From Pelagibius sp028280305 (GTDB taxonomy: Bacteria; Pseudomonadota; Alphaproteobacteria; Kiloniellales; Kiloniellaceae): a DNA stretch of 64,000 bases. The DNA lies in NCBI RefSeq assembly GCF_965233615.1, contig NZ_OZ247495.1, one strand, 5' to 3'. The notes under the pieces are model-generated. The model saw only the letters and a program-made list of their open reading frames with translations, did not search any database and was not told the DNA's origin. The translations under genes and the position numbers were made by a program. Below are positions 53,731-61,836 of the stretch, piece after piece. Positions within the stretch are counted from its first letter, which is position 1, and each line of letters opens with the position of its first letter.

Positions 53731-55014
53731 CTAGTTCGTCACGTACTTCGGTGCTTCGCAGTTGCCGCAGACCCAGGGATAGGTCCAGTCGGCAGTCAGC
53801 TTGGCGCTTTCCGGGATGAAGTCGCTCCAGGCGTCGCCGACCACTTCCTTCTCGGTCGACCAGACGGTCTCGATCATGCCGTCGTCCTGGATTTCACCGA
53901 TCAGCACAGGCTTGGAGAGGTGATGGTTCGCGTTCATCACCGCCGTGCCGCCGGTCAGGTTCGGTACCGTCTGGCCGTACATGGCCTGACGCACGGCATC
54001 CACGTCGGTGCTGCCCGCCTGCTTCACCGCCTGGGCCCACATCTTAAAGCCGATGTAGGTGGCTTCCATCGGGTCGTTGGTGACACGATCCTCATTGCCG
54101 ATGAAGGCATGCCACTGCTCGATGAAACTGTCGTTCACGTCCGACTCGACGCTCATGAAGTAATTCCAGGCGGCGAGATGGCCGACCAGCGGCTCGGTAT
54201 CCAGGCCCGCCAATTCTTCTTCACCGACGGAAAAAGCAACCACAGGAATCTCCTCGGCATTGATGCCCTGATTCCCCAACTCTTTGTAAAACGGCACGTT
54301 AGCGTCGCCGTTGATGGTGGAGACCACCGCCGTCTTCTTGCCCTGAGAGGCGAACTCCTTCACCTCCGACACGATGGTCTGCCAGTCGGAATGGCCGAAG
54401 GGCGTGTAGTTCTCCATGATGTCGGCATCCGTAATGCCCTTGTCGTTCAGGAAAGCCCGAAGGATCTTGTTGGTCGTGCGCGGGTAGACATAATCAGTAC
54501 CCAGCAAGACGAAGCGCTCGGCCCCGCCGCCGTCTTCACTCATCAGGTATTCGACCGCCGGGATCGCCTGCTGATTCGGCGCCGCGCCGGTGTAGAAGAC
54601 GTTGCGGGAGCTTTCCTCGCCCTCGTACTGCACGGGATAGAACAGCAGGCCGTTCAGTTCCTCGAAAACCGGCAGCACCGACTTGCGGGATACCGAGGTC
54701 CAGCAGCCGAAGACCGCCGCCACCTGCTCGCCCTCAAGCAGCTCCCGCGCCTTCTCGGCGAAAAGCGGCCAGTCGGAAGCTGGATCGACCACCACTGCCT
54801 CGACCTGTTTGCCGAGCAGGCCGCCGTTCTTGTTCAGATCGTCAACCATCATCAGGACCGTATCCTTCAGCGTGGTTTCAGAGATCGCCATGGTGCCCGA
54901 GAGCGAATGGAGCACGCCGATCTTGATGACATCGTCGGCCGCCTGGGCCGCCCCGGCGGCGAGCGCGCCGGCCATGGCCAAGGCGCTTGCTGCCCCCCTG
55001 ATTACGGATTTCAT
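53731..55014 (-). CDS. urtA: Urea ABC transporter substrate-binding protein UrtA
   Basis: 427 aa with a Sec signal peptide (core ASALAMAGALAAGAAQA, cleavage near residue 26). The mature protein starts DDVIKIGVLHSLSGTMAISETTLKDT and contains GCWTSVSRKSVLPVFEE and YPVQYEGEESSRNVFYTGA, which are UrtA-specific. It heads the urt-ure cluster and so should carry the main, probably nitrogen-controlled, promoter. Confidence 0.96.
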   Translation of the reverse strand: MKSVIRGAASALAMAGALAAGAAQAADDVIKIGVLHSLSGTMAISETTLKDTVLMMVDDLNKNGGLLGKQVEAVVVDPASDWPLFAEKARELLEGEQVAAVFGCWTSVSRKSVLPVFEELNGLLFYPVQYEGEESSRNVFYTGAAPNQQAIPAVEYLMSEDGGGAERFVLLGTDYVYPRTTNKILRAFLNDKGITDADIMENYTPFGHSDWQTIVSEVKEFASQGKKTAVVSTINGDANVPFYKELGNQGINAEEIPVVAFSVGEEELAGLDTEPLVGHLAAWNYFMSVESDVNDSFIEQWHAFIGNEDRVTNDPMEATYIGFKMWAQAVKQAGSTDVDAVRQAMYGQTVPNLTGGTAVMNANHHLSKPVLIGEIQDDGMIETVWSTEKEVVGDAWSDFIPESAKLTADWTYPWVCGNCEAPKYVTN

Positions 55015-55229
55015 TGTTCTGACTCCGCTGGAAGTTGATGTTGCACCGCAAAATATTGCTGAATTGAGACAATTAGTGTCAATACAAAATCATCTTGTTT
55101 ATTTGCCATCTAATGTATTTATTTTCCATTACAAAATATTACAAAGAAAAATTATTCACAGAGACGATGTATTTCCCTGCGTTTATTGAATTCTGGTTTT
55201 ATAGGCGACGCTGTCAGTGGGCGCGCCGG
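55015..55229 (-). promoter_or_regulatory. AT-rich promoter region of the urt-ure cluster
   Basis: A gap of 215 bases much richer in A and T than its surroundings. On the minus strand a TTGACA (55082-55077) is followed after 17-18 bases by GCAATA/CAATAT (about 55059-55053), a plausible sigma-70 promoter. A TGCACC half-site at 55042-55047 resembles half of an NtrC site but the other half is missing. Confidence 0.4.
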
Positions 55230-55688
55230 TCAATCCCCACCCTGCTCCCTTTCATTCAGCAGCTTGATCATCTCCGAGAGATCCACGTCACGCCGTTCCC
55301 GCAGCGAGACATAGACGAAAACCATGGTCGCTCTTTCGCGGATCATGTTTGCCGGGAACGGCAGGTAGACCAGCTCCTCGGCGCTGAAGGCCGGGGACGC
55401 CGTCGCGACCTGATAGGCGTAGCGCAGTTCCACATCGACCAGCCGCAGTGCCGATCCGTCCGCGGCATGCAGGTGCTGCGGAATACGCGCCATGCGCAGG
55501 AAGCTCGCCTTGTCTTCTGCCCCGTCGAAGCCGTCCATCAGCGCATCGGCGAGCAGCGCATTGTCATCACGTTGCGCACCCGGCTGCCCTGCCTTCTGCC
55601 CGTCGTGCAGATGGGAATGCAGGTGCTCGTGATCCGGTGGATGATTGTGGCCCGTTGCGGGTTCCGCCTGCGCCGCCCTAGCCATCAT
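55230..55688 (-). CDS. Small His-rich protein coupled to guanidine hydrolase; candidate nickel chaperone
   Basis: 152 aa, no family I can name. Residues 13-28 hold seven His (H14, 16, 20, 22, 24, 26, 28) with a GHNHPPDHEHLHSHLHDG pattern typical of nickel- or zinc-binding tails. The remaining 110 residues look like a compact alpha/beta domain (LRLVDVELRYAYQVATASPAFSAEELVYLPF) without signal peptide or membrane segment. Its ATG overlaps the hydrolase stop (ATGA), so the two are translationally coupled. Guanidine hydrolase elsewhere needs HypA/HypB-like nickel chaperones, which are not in this locus; I infer that this protein may supply or store the metal. Alternatives are a structural partner or regulator. 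Confidence 0.6.
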   Translation of the reverse strand: MMARAAQAEPATGHNHPPDHEHLHSHLHDGQKAGQPGAQRDDNALLADALMDGFDGAEDKASFLRMARIPQHLHAADGSALRLVDVELRYAYQVATASPAFSAEELVYLPFPANMIRERATMVFVYVSLRERRDVDLSEMIKLLNEREQGGD

Positions 55689-56914
55689 GCCGCCTCCCCG
55701 GAAAAGTCCACCGGCTTATCGATGATGCCGCGATGCGCGCCCATCTTGCCGTGTGACACCAGCGTGCCGAGCACGTCGACCATCACCCGCGTGGCGAAGA
55801 GCGAGGTGATGTCCGAGGTGTCGTAAGGGGGTGAAACCTCGACCACCTCCATCCCGCAGATCCCTTCTGCGGCCACCTTGCTCACCAGGCTGAGGGCTTC
55901 GCGCGGCAGAAAGCCGCCCGGCTCCGGCCAGCCGGTTCCGGGCACGAAGCCGCAGTCGACGGAGTCGATGTCGAAACTCAGATAGACCGCATCGGCATCT
56001 TTCCAGGCCGTCTCCAAGGCAATCTCGGCCACTTTGTCGAGACCCAGTTCCTCCACATCCGACATGGTGATGATGGTGGTGTCGCGCTTTCGCGCCTCGA
56101 CAACCGCCTCGCGCGGCACCTGCCAGCCGCCGATGCCGATCTGCACCAGGTTGGTCGCGGGCACGTTCTCCAGGTTGGTCGCATGGAACCAGGGCGTCGT
56201 ATGCATCCGTTCATCCAGGTCTTTTTCCTGGATGTCGGCATGGCGGTCGAAGTGAATGATGCCAATCCGCTTGGAGGTGCACTGGGCGATCCCGCGCACC
56301 GTGGCAAAGCCGATGGAGTGGTCGCCCCCCATGATGATCGGCAGCGCACCGGAGGAGAACACATGGCCGACGGCGCGGGAGATCTGATCGAAGGTCTTTT
56401 CGATGTTGGCGGGAATGGTGAACACGTCACCGACATCGCAGAGTGTCATCTGCTCGCGCAGATCGACACCCATTTCGTAATTGTAAGGCGTATAGAGGGC
56501 CGAAATCCGCCGGATACCCTGCGGCCCAAAACGGGTGCCAGGGCGATAGGTCGTACCGCCGTCGAAGGGAACGCCCAGGGCGGCGGCATCGTAGGCGCCG
56601 ACCTTGGCGACATCCTCGATATAGGGTGCTTTCAGGAAGGTATTGATCCCCGCGTAGTGCGGCAGTTCCCCGCGCGCGAAGGTGGAGATACCCCGGTCAT
56701 CGATGCTGTCGGCAGCGGCCAGGCCCACTTTGACCGCCCACTGCCGTTCCTTCTGCCAGCCGTCCTCCGGCAGTTCGGCCTCCTTCTGTGCTGCGCGCCA
56801 GCCCTGGAGCTGCATCTTGTCGAAGTCGGGGTGGTGGTGTCGGCGGCCCTCCGCCTTGGACGTCATGGTTCCCGCTACGGCGGTGGTCCGCCGGCTGGGA
56901 TCAGTGCAGAACAT
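55685..56914 (-). CDS. gdmH: Guanidine hydrolase (GdmH-type, ureohydrolase superfamily)
   Basis: 409 aa, arginase/agmatinase fold. Metal ligands are H199 (MGGDHS), D223, H225 and D227 (HFDRHADIQ) and D315/D317 (SFDIDSVD). The long N-terminal extension (about 100 residues), the segments DERMHTTPWFHATN and LVQIGIGGWQVPR and GTGWPEPGGFLPREAL resemble the cyanobacterial nickel-dependent guanidine hydrolase Sll1077 rather than agmatinase, as far as I remember that sequence. It would split guanidine into urea and ammonia. A guanidine-I riboswitch governs the operon, which independently supports the substrate. The ATG at 56914 is preceded by GAAGGA and overlaps the ATPase gene by 14 bases. Agmatinase or another guanidino hydrolase is the alternative. 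Confidence 0.88.
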   Translation of the reverse strand: MFCTDPSRRTTAVAGTMTSKAEGRRHHHPDFDKMQLQGWRAAQKEAELPEDGWQKERQWAVKVGLAAADSIDDRGISTFARGELPHYAGINTFLKAPYIEDVAKVGAYDAAALGVPFDGGTTYRPGTRFGPQGIRRISALYTPYNYEMGVDLREQMTLCDVGDVFTIPANIEKTFDQISRAVGHVFSSGALPIIMGGDHSIGFATVRGIAQCTSKRIGIIHFDRHADIQEKDLDERMHTTPWFHATNLENVPATNLVQIGIGGWQVPREAVVEARKRDTTIITMSDVEELGLDKVAEIALETAWKDADAVYLSFDIDSVDCGFVPGTGWPEPGGFLPREALSLVSKVAAEGICGMEVVEVSPPYDTSDITSLFATRVMVDVLGTLVSHGKMGAHRGIIDKPVDFSGEAA

Positions 56915-57719
56915 CTTTTGGTCCTTCGCTCCCGAAGTCAGGTTTTTGGAATGGTTGATCGTCCGAAGCCGCCTCGACCAACTCGGGCGGCAACCCGTGG
57001 CTGTCTTCGAGCGGCAGGTCGTAGGTGATGGTCGCCCCATAGGCTTCCGGCGCATGGGGGTCCCAACGCAGCTTGTCGAAGACCAGGAGGCGCGTACCCA
57101 GCTTGAAGCCTTCCTTCAAATCGTGGGTCACCATGAAGATGGTCATCTTTTCCGCCTGCCAGAGCGACAGGATGATTTCGTGCATACGCGCGCGGGTGCC
57201 CGGATCCAGGGCGCCGAAAGGCTCATCGAGCAAGAGGACCTTCGGCCGCGGCATCAGAGCCTGGGCGATGGCCAGGCGCTGCTGCATGCCGCCGGAAAGC
57301 GTCTTGGGATAGGCGTCGCGGGCATGGGAAAGGCCCACCCGTTCCAGCAAGTCTTCAGCCTGCGCCACGGCGGCGCGCCGCCGTGCACCGAAAAGCCGCC
57401 CACAGAACTTCGAGGCGCGCAGCTCCAAAGGCAGGATGAGGTTCTCCATCACCGTCAGATGAGGAAAGACGGAGTAGCGCTGAAAGACCACGCCGCGGTC
57501 GGCATCCGGTTCGCTGCCGAGAGGGGCGCCATCCAGCTCGATCACACCGCGGGTCGGTCTTTCCTCGCTCAAGAGCAATCGCAGGAAAGTGGACTTACCG
57601 CAGCCGCTGGCCCCGACAATGGTGCAGAACGCCTGCGCCTCGATCTCCAGGTTGATGCGTTCCAACACTGTTTGGCGCCCATAGACCTGGCTCAAGCCCC
57701 TGACCGAGATCAGGCTCAT
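56901..57719 (-). CDS. Guanidine ABC transporter ATPase (nitrate/sulfonate/taurine-type)
   Basis: 272 aa. Walker A GASGCGKSTFL, Q-loop VVFQRYSVFPH, signature LSGGMQQRLAIAQAL, Walker B LLLDEPFGALD and switch VTHDLKEGF are all present, and the start MSLISVRGLSQVYG belongs to the SsuB/TauB branch. The start at 57719 overlaps the permease stop (ATGA). The C-terminal tail of about 45 residues is longer than in SsuB. Substrate assignment to guanidine rests on the riboswitch and on the neighbouring hydrolase. Confidence 0.9.
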   Translation of the reverse strand: MSLISVRGLSQVYGRQTVLERINLEIEAQAFCTIVGASGCGKSTFLRLLLSEERPTRGVIELDGAPLGSEPDADRGVVFQRYSVFPHLTVMENLILPLELRASKFCGRLFGARRRAAVAQAEDLLERVGLSHARDAYPKTLSGGMQQRLAIAQALMPRPKVLLLDEPFGALDPGTRARMHEIILSLWQAEKMTIFMVTHDLKEGFKLGTRLLVFDKLRWDPHAPEAYGATITYDLPLEDSHGLPPELVEAASDDQPFQKPDFGSEGPKDVLH

Positions 57720-58537
57720 GGTTCCTGCCCCTCCGGGGACCAAGCGAAAGCGCGCTGCGCCATACGCTGCAAGAGGTAGTCGAGTAGGAAAGCCAGCAGC
57801 GTGATCCAAAGGACGTAGGGAAGGATGACATCCATGGCGAGGTAGCGCCGCACCAGGAAGATCCGGTAGCCAAGCCCCTCCGTCGCGGCAATGGCCTCGC
57901 TGGAGATCAGGAAAAGCCAGGCCGGCCCCAGGGAAAGGCGCAGGGCGCTGACCAATCGCGGCAGGGTTTGAGGCAAGACGACGCGGGTGACGATCTGCCA
58001 GGTCGTCGCCCCGAGGGTCTGGGCCTTGATGAGTTGCTCGCGCGGCAATCCTGTAACCGCCATGGCCATACAGCGCACCATAAACGGCGCGATACCGACA
58101 ACGATCAGCGTGACCTTGGCGACCTCGCCAAGACCGAAGACGATGAAGAGAACGGGAAGAACAGCCAGCGGCGGCACCATGGAAAGCGCCGCGACCAGAG
58201 GCGCGAAGGCGGCGCGTACCATCGGCAAAAGACCGATGGCGATCCCCGCCAGCAGGCCGGTCGCCGTCGCGATCGCCAGTGCAATACCCAGGCGCAGCAG
58301 GCTGGCGGCGGTGTCCGCCCATAGGAGATAGGTCCCTCTGCGTGGATCCGGCTGAAAGGCGAGACGATCGATGGCGGCACCGAAACTCTCGAGCGAGGGC
58401 AGCAGCTTGTCCGCCGGGTTCGCCGTCAGGCGCGCATCGGAGGCCATGAGGTAAACCGCAATCAGCAGCAGGAACGGCAAGGCCCCAAGCAGGACTTTCC
58501 CTGCCGCCCCCGGATGCTGGTTGATCGCCCTCCCCAT
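57716..58537 (-). CDS. Guanidine ABC transporter permease (SsuC/TauC-type)
   Basis: 273 aa with about six transmembrane helices. The EAA-type loop is LPREQLIKAQTLGATTWQIVTRVVLPQTLPRLV. As usual for this family a single permease gene serves as a homodimer. It lies 30 bases after the binding-protein stop and overlaps the ATPase by 4 bases. Confidence 0.9.
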   Translation of the reverse strand: MGRAINQHPGAAGKVLLGALPFLLLIAVYLMASDARLTANPADKLLPSLESFGAAIDRLAFQPDPRRGTYLLWADTAASLLRLGIALAIATATGLLAGIAIGLLPMVRAAFAPLVAALSMVPPLAVLPVLFIVFGLGEVAKVTLIVVGIAPFMVRCMAMAVTGLPREQLIKAQTLGATTWQIVTRVVLPQTLPRLVSALRLSLGPAWLFLISSEAIAATEGLGYRIFLVRRYLAMDVILPYVLWITLLAFLLDYLLQRMAQRAFAWSPEGQEP

Positions 58538-58567
58538 CGCGGGCCGCCCGATCTTGCTTCGGCCGGC

Positions 58568-59647
58568 CTAAAGCGCGCCCTCCGCCGCCAGGCTCATAAA
58601 GCTGTCATCGAAGCGGAATTTGACGTTGGCCTGATCGCCCAGGGTCGTGCCTGAGGGGAAGGTCATCCCGACGTAGTCCGGGCTCGGGGCCCCTTCGCCC
58701 AGGATGCCGTGCTTGAAGAGGAAATTGCGAACCACATCCATGGTCTTCACGAGGTCCTCGCTCTTGGCGAAGGCGATGGCTTCCGCCGGCTCGTAGAACA
58801 TCTTGGTGGTCGCCAACTGCGCTTCGTAACCGGCCAAGTCGGTGCCGGACTTCTCACCCATGAAGGTCCGCGCCGCTTTACCGGCCTCGTCATCGGCGGA
58901 CATGATCGCCATGGTCTCGTACCAGGCGCCGACCAGAGCCTTGCCGAAGTCGGGGTTGTCGTTCAGCACCTCTGTGTTCACCACCATCAGATCGATGATC
59001 TCGCCTGGGATATCGGCGGAGGTGTAGAGCACCTTTGCGCCAGGTTCCGCAGCGATCTCACTCAACAACGGGTTCCAGGTGACGACGGCCTCCACATCGG
59101 CCGTCTTGAAGGCCGCAACCATGTCGGCGTCGGAGGTGTTGACGACGGTCAACTCACGTTCCGCCATCTTTACGCTGTCCAGCGCCCGGGCCAGCAGATA
59201 GTGCGAAACCGAAAGCTCCACCAGATTGACGTTCTTGTCCTTCAGCGCGGCAATGTCCCCGCCACCTTTGACCACCAGGCCATCATTACCGTTGGAAAAG
59301 TCACCGATGATCAGGGCCGTGGAATCGAGTCCGCCGCCGGCCGGGATGCTGAGCGCATCCATGTTGGTCATCACGGTGCCGTCGAAGGCACCGGTGGTGA
59401 ACTGGTTGATCGACTCGATGTAGTCGTTGATCTGGACCACCTCGATCTCGATACCGTACTTGTCGGCCCACTTGTTCACGATGCCCATCTCGTCGGCGTA
59501 GGCCCAGGGCATCCAGCCGACATAGATAGACCAGGCGATACGGAAACTCTCCTTCTTCTCCGCCTGCGCCGTCTGCGGCGTCACCACAGTCGCCAAGGCG
59601 GCAAACAGCAGCCCCACCATCGTTGCTCTGGAAATAAGTCGCGGCAT
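58568..59647 (-). CDS. Guanidine ABC transporter substrate-binding protein (NMT1/SsuA-like)
   Basis: 359 aa. A Sec signal peptide (MPRLISRATMVGLLFAALATVV, cleavage near AQA at about residue 29) precedes a type II periplasmic binding fold: FRIAWSIYVGWMPWAYADEMGIV matches the NMT1/TauA opening. The ATG at 59647 is supported by an AGGAGG ribosome binding site at 59654-59659; the frame runs further into the riboswitch but cannot be coding there. It is the first gene under a guanidine-I riboswitch, which makes guanidine the expected ligand. Confidence 0.9.
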   Translation of the reverse strand: MPRLISRATMVGLLFAALATVVTPQTAQAEKKESFRIAWSIYVGWMPWAYADEMGIVNKWADKYGIEIEVVQINDYIESINQFTTGAFDGTVMTNMDALSIPAGGGLDSTALIIGDFSNGNDGLVVKGGGDIAALKDKNVNLVELSVSHYLLARALDSVKMAERELTVVNTSDADMVAAFKTADVEAVVTWNPLLSEIAAEPGAKVLYTSADIPGEIIDLMVVNTEVLNDNPDFGKALVGAWYETMAIMSADDEAGKAARTFMGEKSGTDLAGYEAQLATTKMFYEPAEAIAFAKSEDLVKTMDVVRNFLFKHGILGEGAPSPDYVGMTFPSGTTLGDQANVKFRFDDSFMSLAAEGAL

Positions 59648-59682
59648 CCCAAGCCTCCTGTCCGATCTCGTTTCACCGTTCC

Positions 59683-59733
59683 GAGGTCGACAGCAGAGAA
59701 CACTGGAGACTGCTGAAGACGGCCTCAGACCTC
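59683..59733 (-). promoter_or_regulatory. Possible expression platform hairpin of the riboswitch
   Basis: Between aptamer and start codon, GAGGTC (59683-59688) can pair with GACCTC (59728-59733) and, nested inside, CAGCAG (59691-59696) with CTGCTG (59710-59715). It has no U-run and does not cover the ribosome binding site directly, so control may work by Rho access or by alternative pairing with the aptamer 3' end. The mechanism is inferred. Confidence 0.4.
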
Positions 59734-59737
59734 TTGC

Positions 59738-59848
59738 AGTGATCTCCCGGGATTTTGGCCCGCCGTGGCTCCGGCTGATGTTCCGGAGTGCATCTCTCGG
59801 ACCAGTCACCGTCACATCCGCGACAGCCGGAACCCTAGACGCCCTGCA
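59738..59848 (-). ncRNA. Guanidine-I (ykkC) riboswitch
   Basis: Read on the minus strand, the conserved ykkC blocks occur in order: CUAGGGUUCCG (59838-59828), ACUGGUCCGAGAG (59806-59794), then CCACGGCGGGCCAAAAUC leading to CCCGGGAGAUC (ending 59741). These are the diagnostic guanidine-I aptamer segments and the spacing allows the P1-P3 helices. It stands about 90 bases before the ABC binding-protein gene. On binding guanidine, class I riboswitches turn on export or degradation genes; here the controlled genes are an importer, a hydrolase and a His-rich protein. Confidence 0.96.
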
Positions 59849-60122
59849 CAGCCGATATCAGCAAGGCCTGTGCCAACTGTGCATTTGGGCGTTCAAACAA
59901 GCAGAGCCGCAGAATTACGCGGAAGCCCTGTCTGCTGTACACAAACATTTGTAATATAACGACTATTCAATTCTGCTTAGGAAGCAGGCAAAGGCGGTCT
60001 CACGCCTAATAATCGGGCAGAAGTGACTCGCCCCTTTTTCAGGGCTGTTGCCGTTCGGCGTTAAATGCTACGGCGAAGTCTGGCTTCTCACACATTCTCT
60101 CTGCGAAAGGACCCGGTAAGCG
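59849..60122. other. Divergent intergenic region upstream of riboswitch and AhpD-like gene
   Basis: This stretch should hold the promoter for the riboswitch transcript (minus) and that for the gene at 60123 (plus). It includes an AT-rich patch at 59940-59980. No gene is supported; short plus-strand frames overlapping the riboswitch have no protein character. A GAAAGGA ribosome binding site lies at about 60105-60111. Confidence 0.45.
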
Positions 60123-60710
60123 ATGTCAGCCTGGATCAAGATGCTCTCGGACGAAGAGGCCGATAAAGACCTGCGAGAGGTTCTGGCTTTGGCGCGGACG
60201 CCGCACGGCACCGTCGACAACGTGATGCGGGTTCATTCCCTGCGCCCGGCCAGCATGCGCGGCCATGTGGTGCTCTATCGCGCAGCCCTGCACGACGATA
60301 CGAACACGCTGCCGATGTGGTTCCAGGAAACCATCGCCAGCTATGTCTCGATGCTGAACGACTGCCCCTATTCCCTGGCCAACCACTGGGCCAACGCCCG
60401 GCACCTCATCGGCGACGAAGCGCGCGCCGACGCCATCGAGGCAGCCCTGAAAGCCGATACGCCGGAGAGAAGCTTTGACGGCGGCGAGTTGTCCGCCCTC
60501 CGCTATGCAAGAAAACTGACCCTGACGCCCGGCGCGATGAGAGAGTCCGATGTCTCGGCCATGCGCGAAGCTGGCCTGGATGACGGCCAGATCCTGGAGG
60601 TCAATCAGATCGTCGGCTACTTCAACTACGCCAACCGGCTGCTCAATGGGTTGGGCGTAACCACCGAAGGTGACGTTGTGGGCTACTACGCGAAAGACGG
60701 CGATGCCTGA
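60123..60710 (+). CDS. AhpD/CMD-like peroxidase-related protein lacking the second cysteine
   Basis: 195 aa, all-helical. The AhpD core is recognisable as ETIASYVSMLNDCPYSLANHWA with E69, C81 and H88, but the CxxC pair is C81-x-x-S84, so a normal disulfide redox cycle is not possible. It resembles uncharacterised peroxidase-related enzymes of the carboxymuconolactone decarboxylase superfamily. The downstream gene overlaps it (ATGCCTGA), so the pair is co-translated. Substrate unknown. Confidence 0.75.
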   Translation: MSAWIKMLSDEEADKDLREVLALARTPHGTVDNVMRVHSLRPASMRGHVVLYRAALHDDTNTLPMWFQETIASYVSMLNDCPYSLANHWANARHLIGDEARADAIEAALKADTPERSFDGGELSALRYARKLTLTPGAMRESDVSAMREAGLDDGQILEVNQIVGYFNYANRLLNGLGVTTEGDVVGYYAKDGDA

Positions 60711-61815
60711 CAGCCGCCAAAACGACACAGCCCAAAGCGCCTCGGCAGGGCCGCTGCGGCTGCTCAACGATTGCCTGAAGGTCGAAACGGGACAGAGCCT
60801 TCTGGTCGTCGGTGAATCGGCGCTGGCCGGTTACTACGACGAAGGGGCTGCGGAGCGTGTGGCTGCAGAGGCAAGCGGTCTTGGCCTTGATGTCACACGC
60901 CTGACAGTCGCCCCGGGTCTGAACACGAAGAAAGACCAGGAGGCGTTACTTGCCGCGATCAAGGGCTATGACCATGTCGTCTTCTTCGCGCGGGCCGGGG
61001 ATCAGATCCGTTTCAGCAGCGACCTGGCCGGGCAGTCCATTGCCATGAGCTATGCCCTGGACCTGGGAATGCTGGAATCGGACTTCGCGGCCGCTAGCTA
61101 TAACGGCCTTTGCCGTCTGCGCGATACGATCGACGCTTTCATCGCCGAGGCGTCCGAGATCAGGGTCACCTGCCCGCGCGGCAGCGACTATGCCGGCGCT
61201 CCGGTCAAGCAGACCGATCGTGCGGCCGGGCCTGCCGAAGTGACGGTCCGGCGGTTCCCGATGCTGATCGTCAAGCCCGTAACGGCGGCAGGCTTTCGCG
61301 GCCGGGTCGCGCTGAGCCGCTTCCTGGCCGGCACCGGATCGCGGTTCTATCAGCCTTACGCACTGCCCCTCGAAGCTGATGTCTTCGCCCTGGTCGAGGA
61401 CAACCGCGTCGTGGAGTTTGAAGGGCCAAAGAACGTGGTGTCGCAGATCAGGGCGCATTACCGCGACATTGCCGAACGTTATGATCTCGACCCCTGGTTC
61501 CTGCACTCCTGGCACGCCGGCATCCACCCGGCCAGCGACTACACCCAAGCTGCGGCAGCCCACTATGAAAGATGGTCCGGCGGCGCCTTCGGCAATCCGC
61601 GCATTCTTCATTTTCATACCTGCGGTGACTATGCACCGGGAGAGATTTCCTGGACTCTGGTCGATGCGACGGTCTCGGTCGACGGCATCGCCGTCTGGCA
61701 GGCCGGGCGGCTCCATCCAGAGCGCGTGCCGGGAGCGCCCGAGATTCTCGCCGATGAACCGGCCCTGGCGGCGCTCTATGCACAACCGTGCCGTGGGATC
61801 GGCATCACAGATTGA
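60703..61815 (+). CDS. Protein distantly similar to M29 aminopeptidases, function unknown
   Basis: 370 aa. I do not recognise a characterised family. The N-terminal LLNDCLKVETGQSLLVVGESALAGYY and C-terminal HFHTCGDYAPGEISWTLVDATVSVDGIAVWQAGRL recall the two ends of M29 (AmpS-like) metallopeptidases, where the second segment carries metal ligands, but the match is loose. HSWHAGIHP in the middle is another His cluster. It starts at the ATG 60703, overlapping the AhpD-like gene by 8 bases, and its neighbour on the other strand is a 2OG-Fe(II) oxygenase. A small-molecule hydrolase or oxidoreductase role is a guess. Confidence 0.6.
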   Translation: MPDSRQNDTAQSASAGPLRLLNDCLKVETGQSLLVVGESALAGYYDEGAAERVAAEASGLGLDVTRLTVAPGLNTKKDQEALLAAIKGYDHVVFFARAGDQIRFSSDLAGQSIAMSYALDLGMLESDFAAASYNGLCRLRDTIDAFIAEASEIRVTCPRGSDYAGAPVKQTDRAAGPAEVTVRRFPMLIVKPVTAAGFRGRVALSRFLAGTGSRFYQPYALPLEADVFALVEDNRVVEFEGPKNVVSQIRAHYRDIAERYDLDPWFLHSWHAGIHPASDYTQAAAAHYERWSGGAFGNPRILHFHTCGDYAPGEISWTLVDATVSVDGIAVWQAGRLHPERVPGAPEILADEPALAALYAQPCRGIGITD

Positions 61816-61836
61816 CCGGATCGCACCTGTGACCGT

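Noticed and set aside
55042..55047. NtrC binding site or sigma-54 promoter upstream of urtA
   Set aside because: Only one TGCACC half-site is visible and there is no convincing GG-N10-GC pair at the right place.
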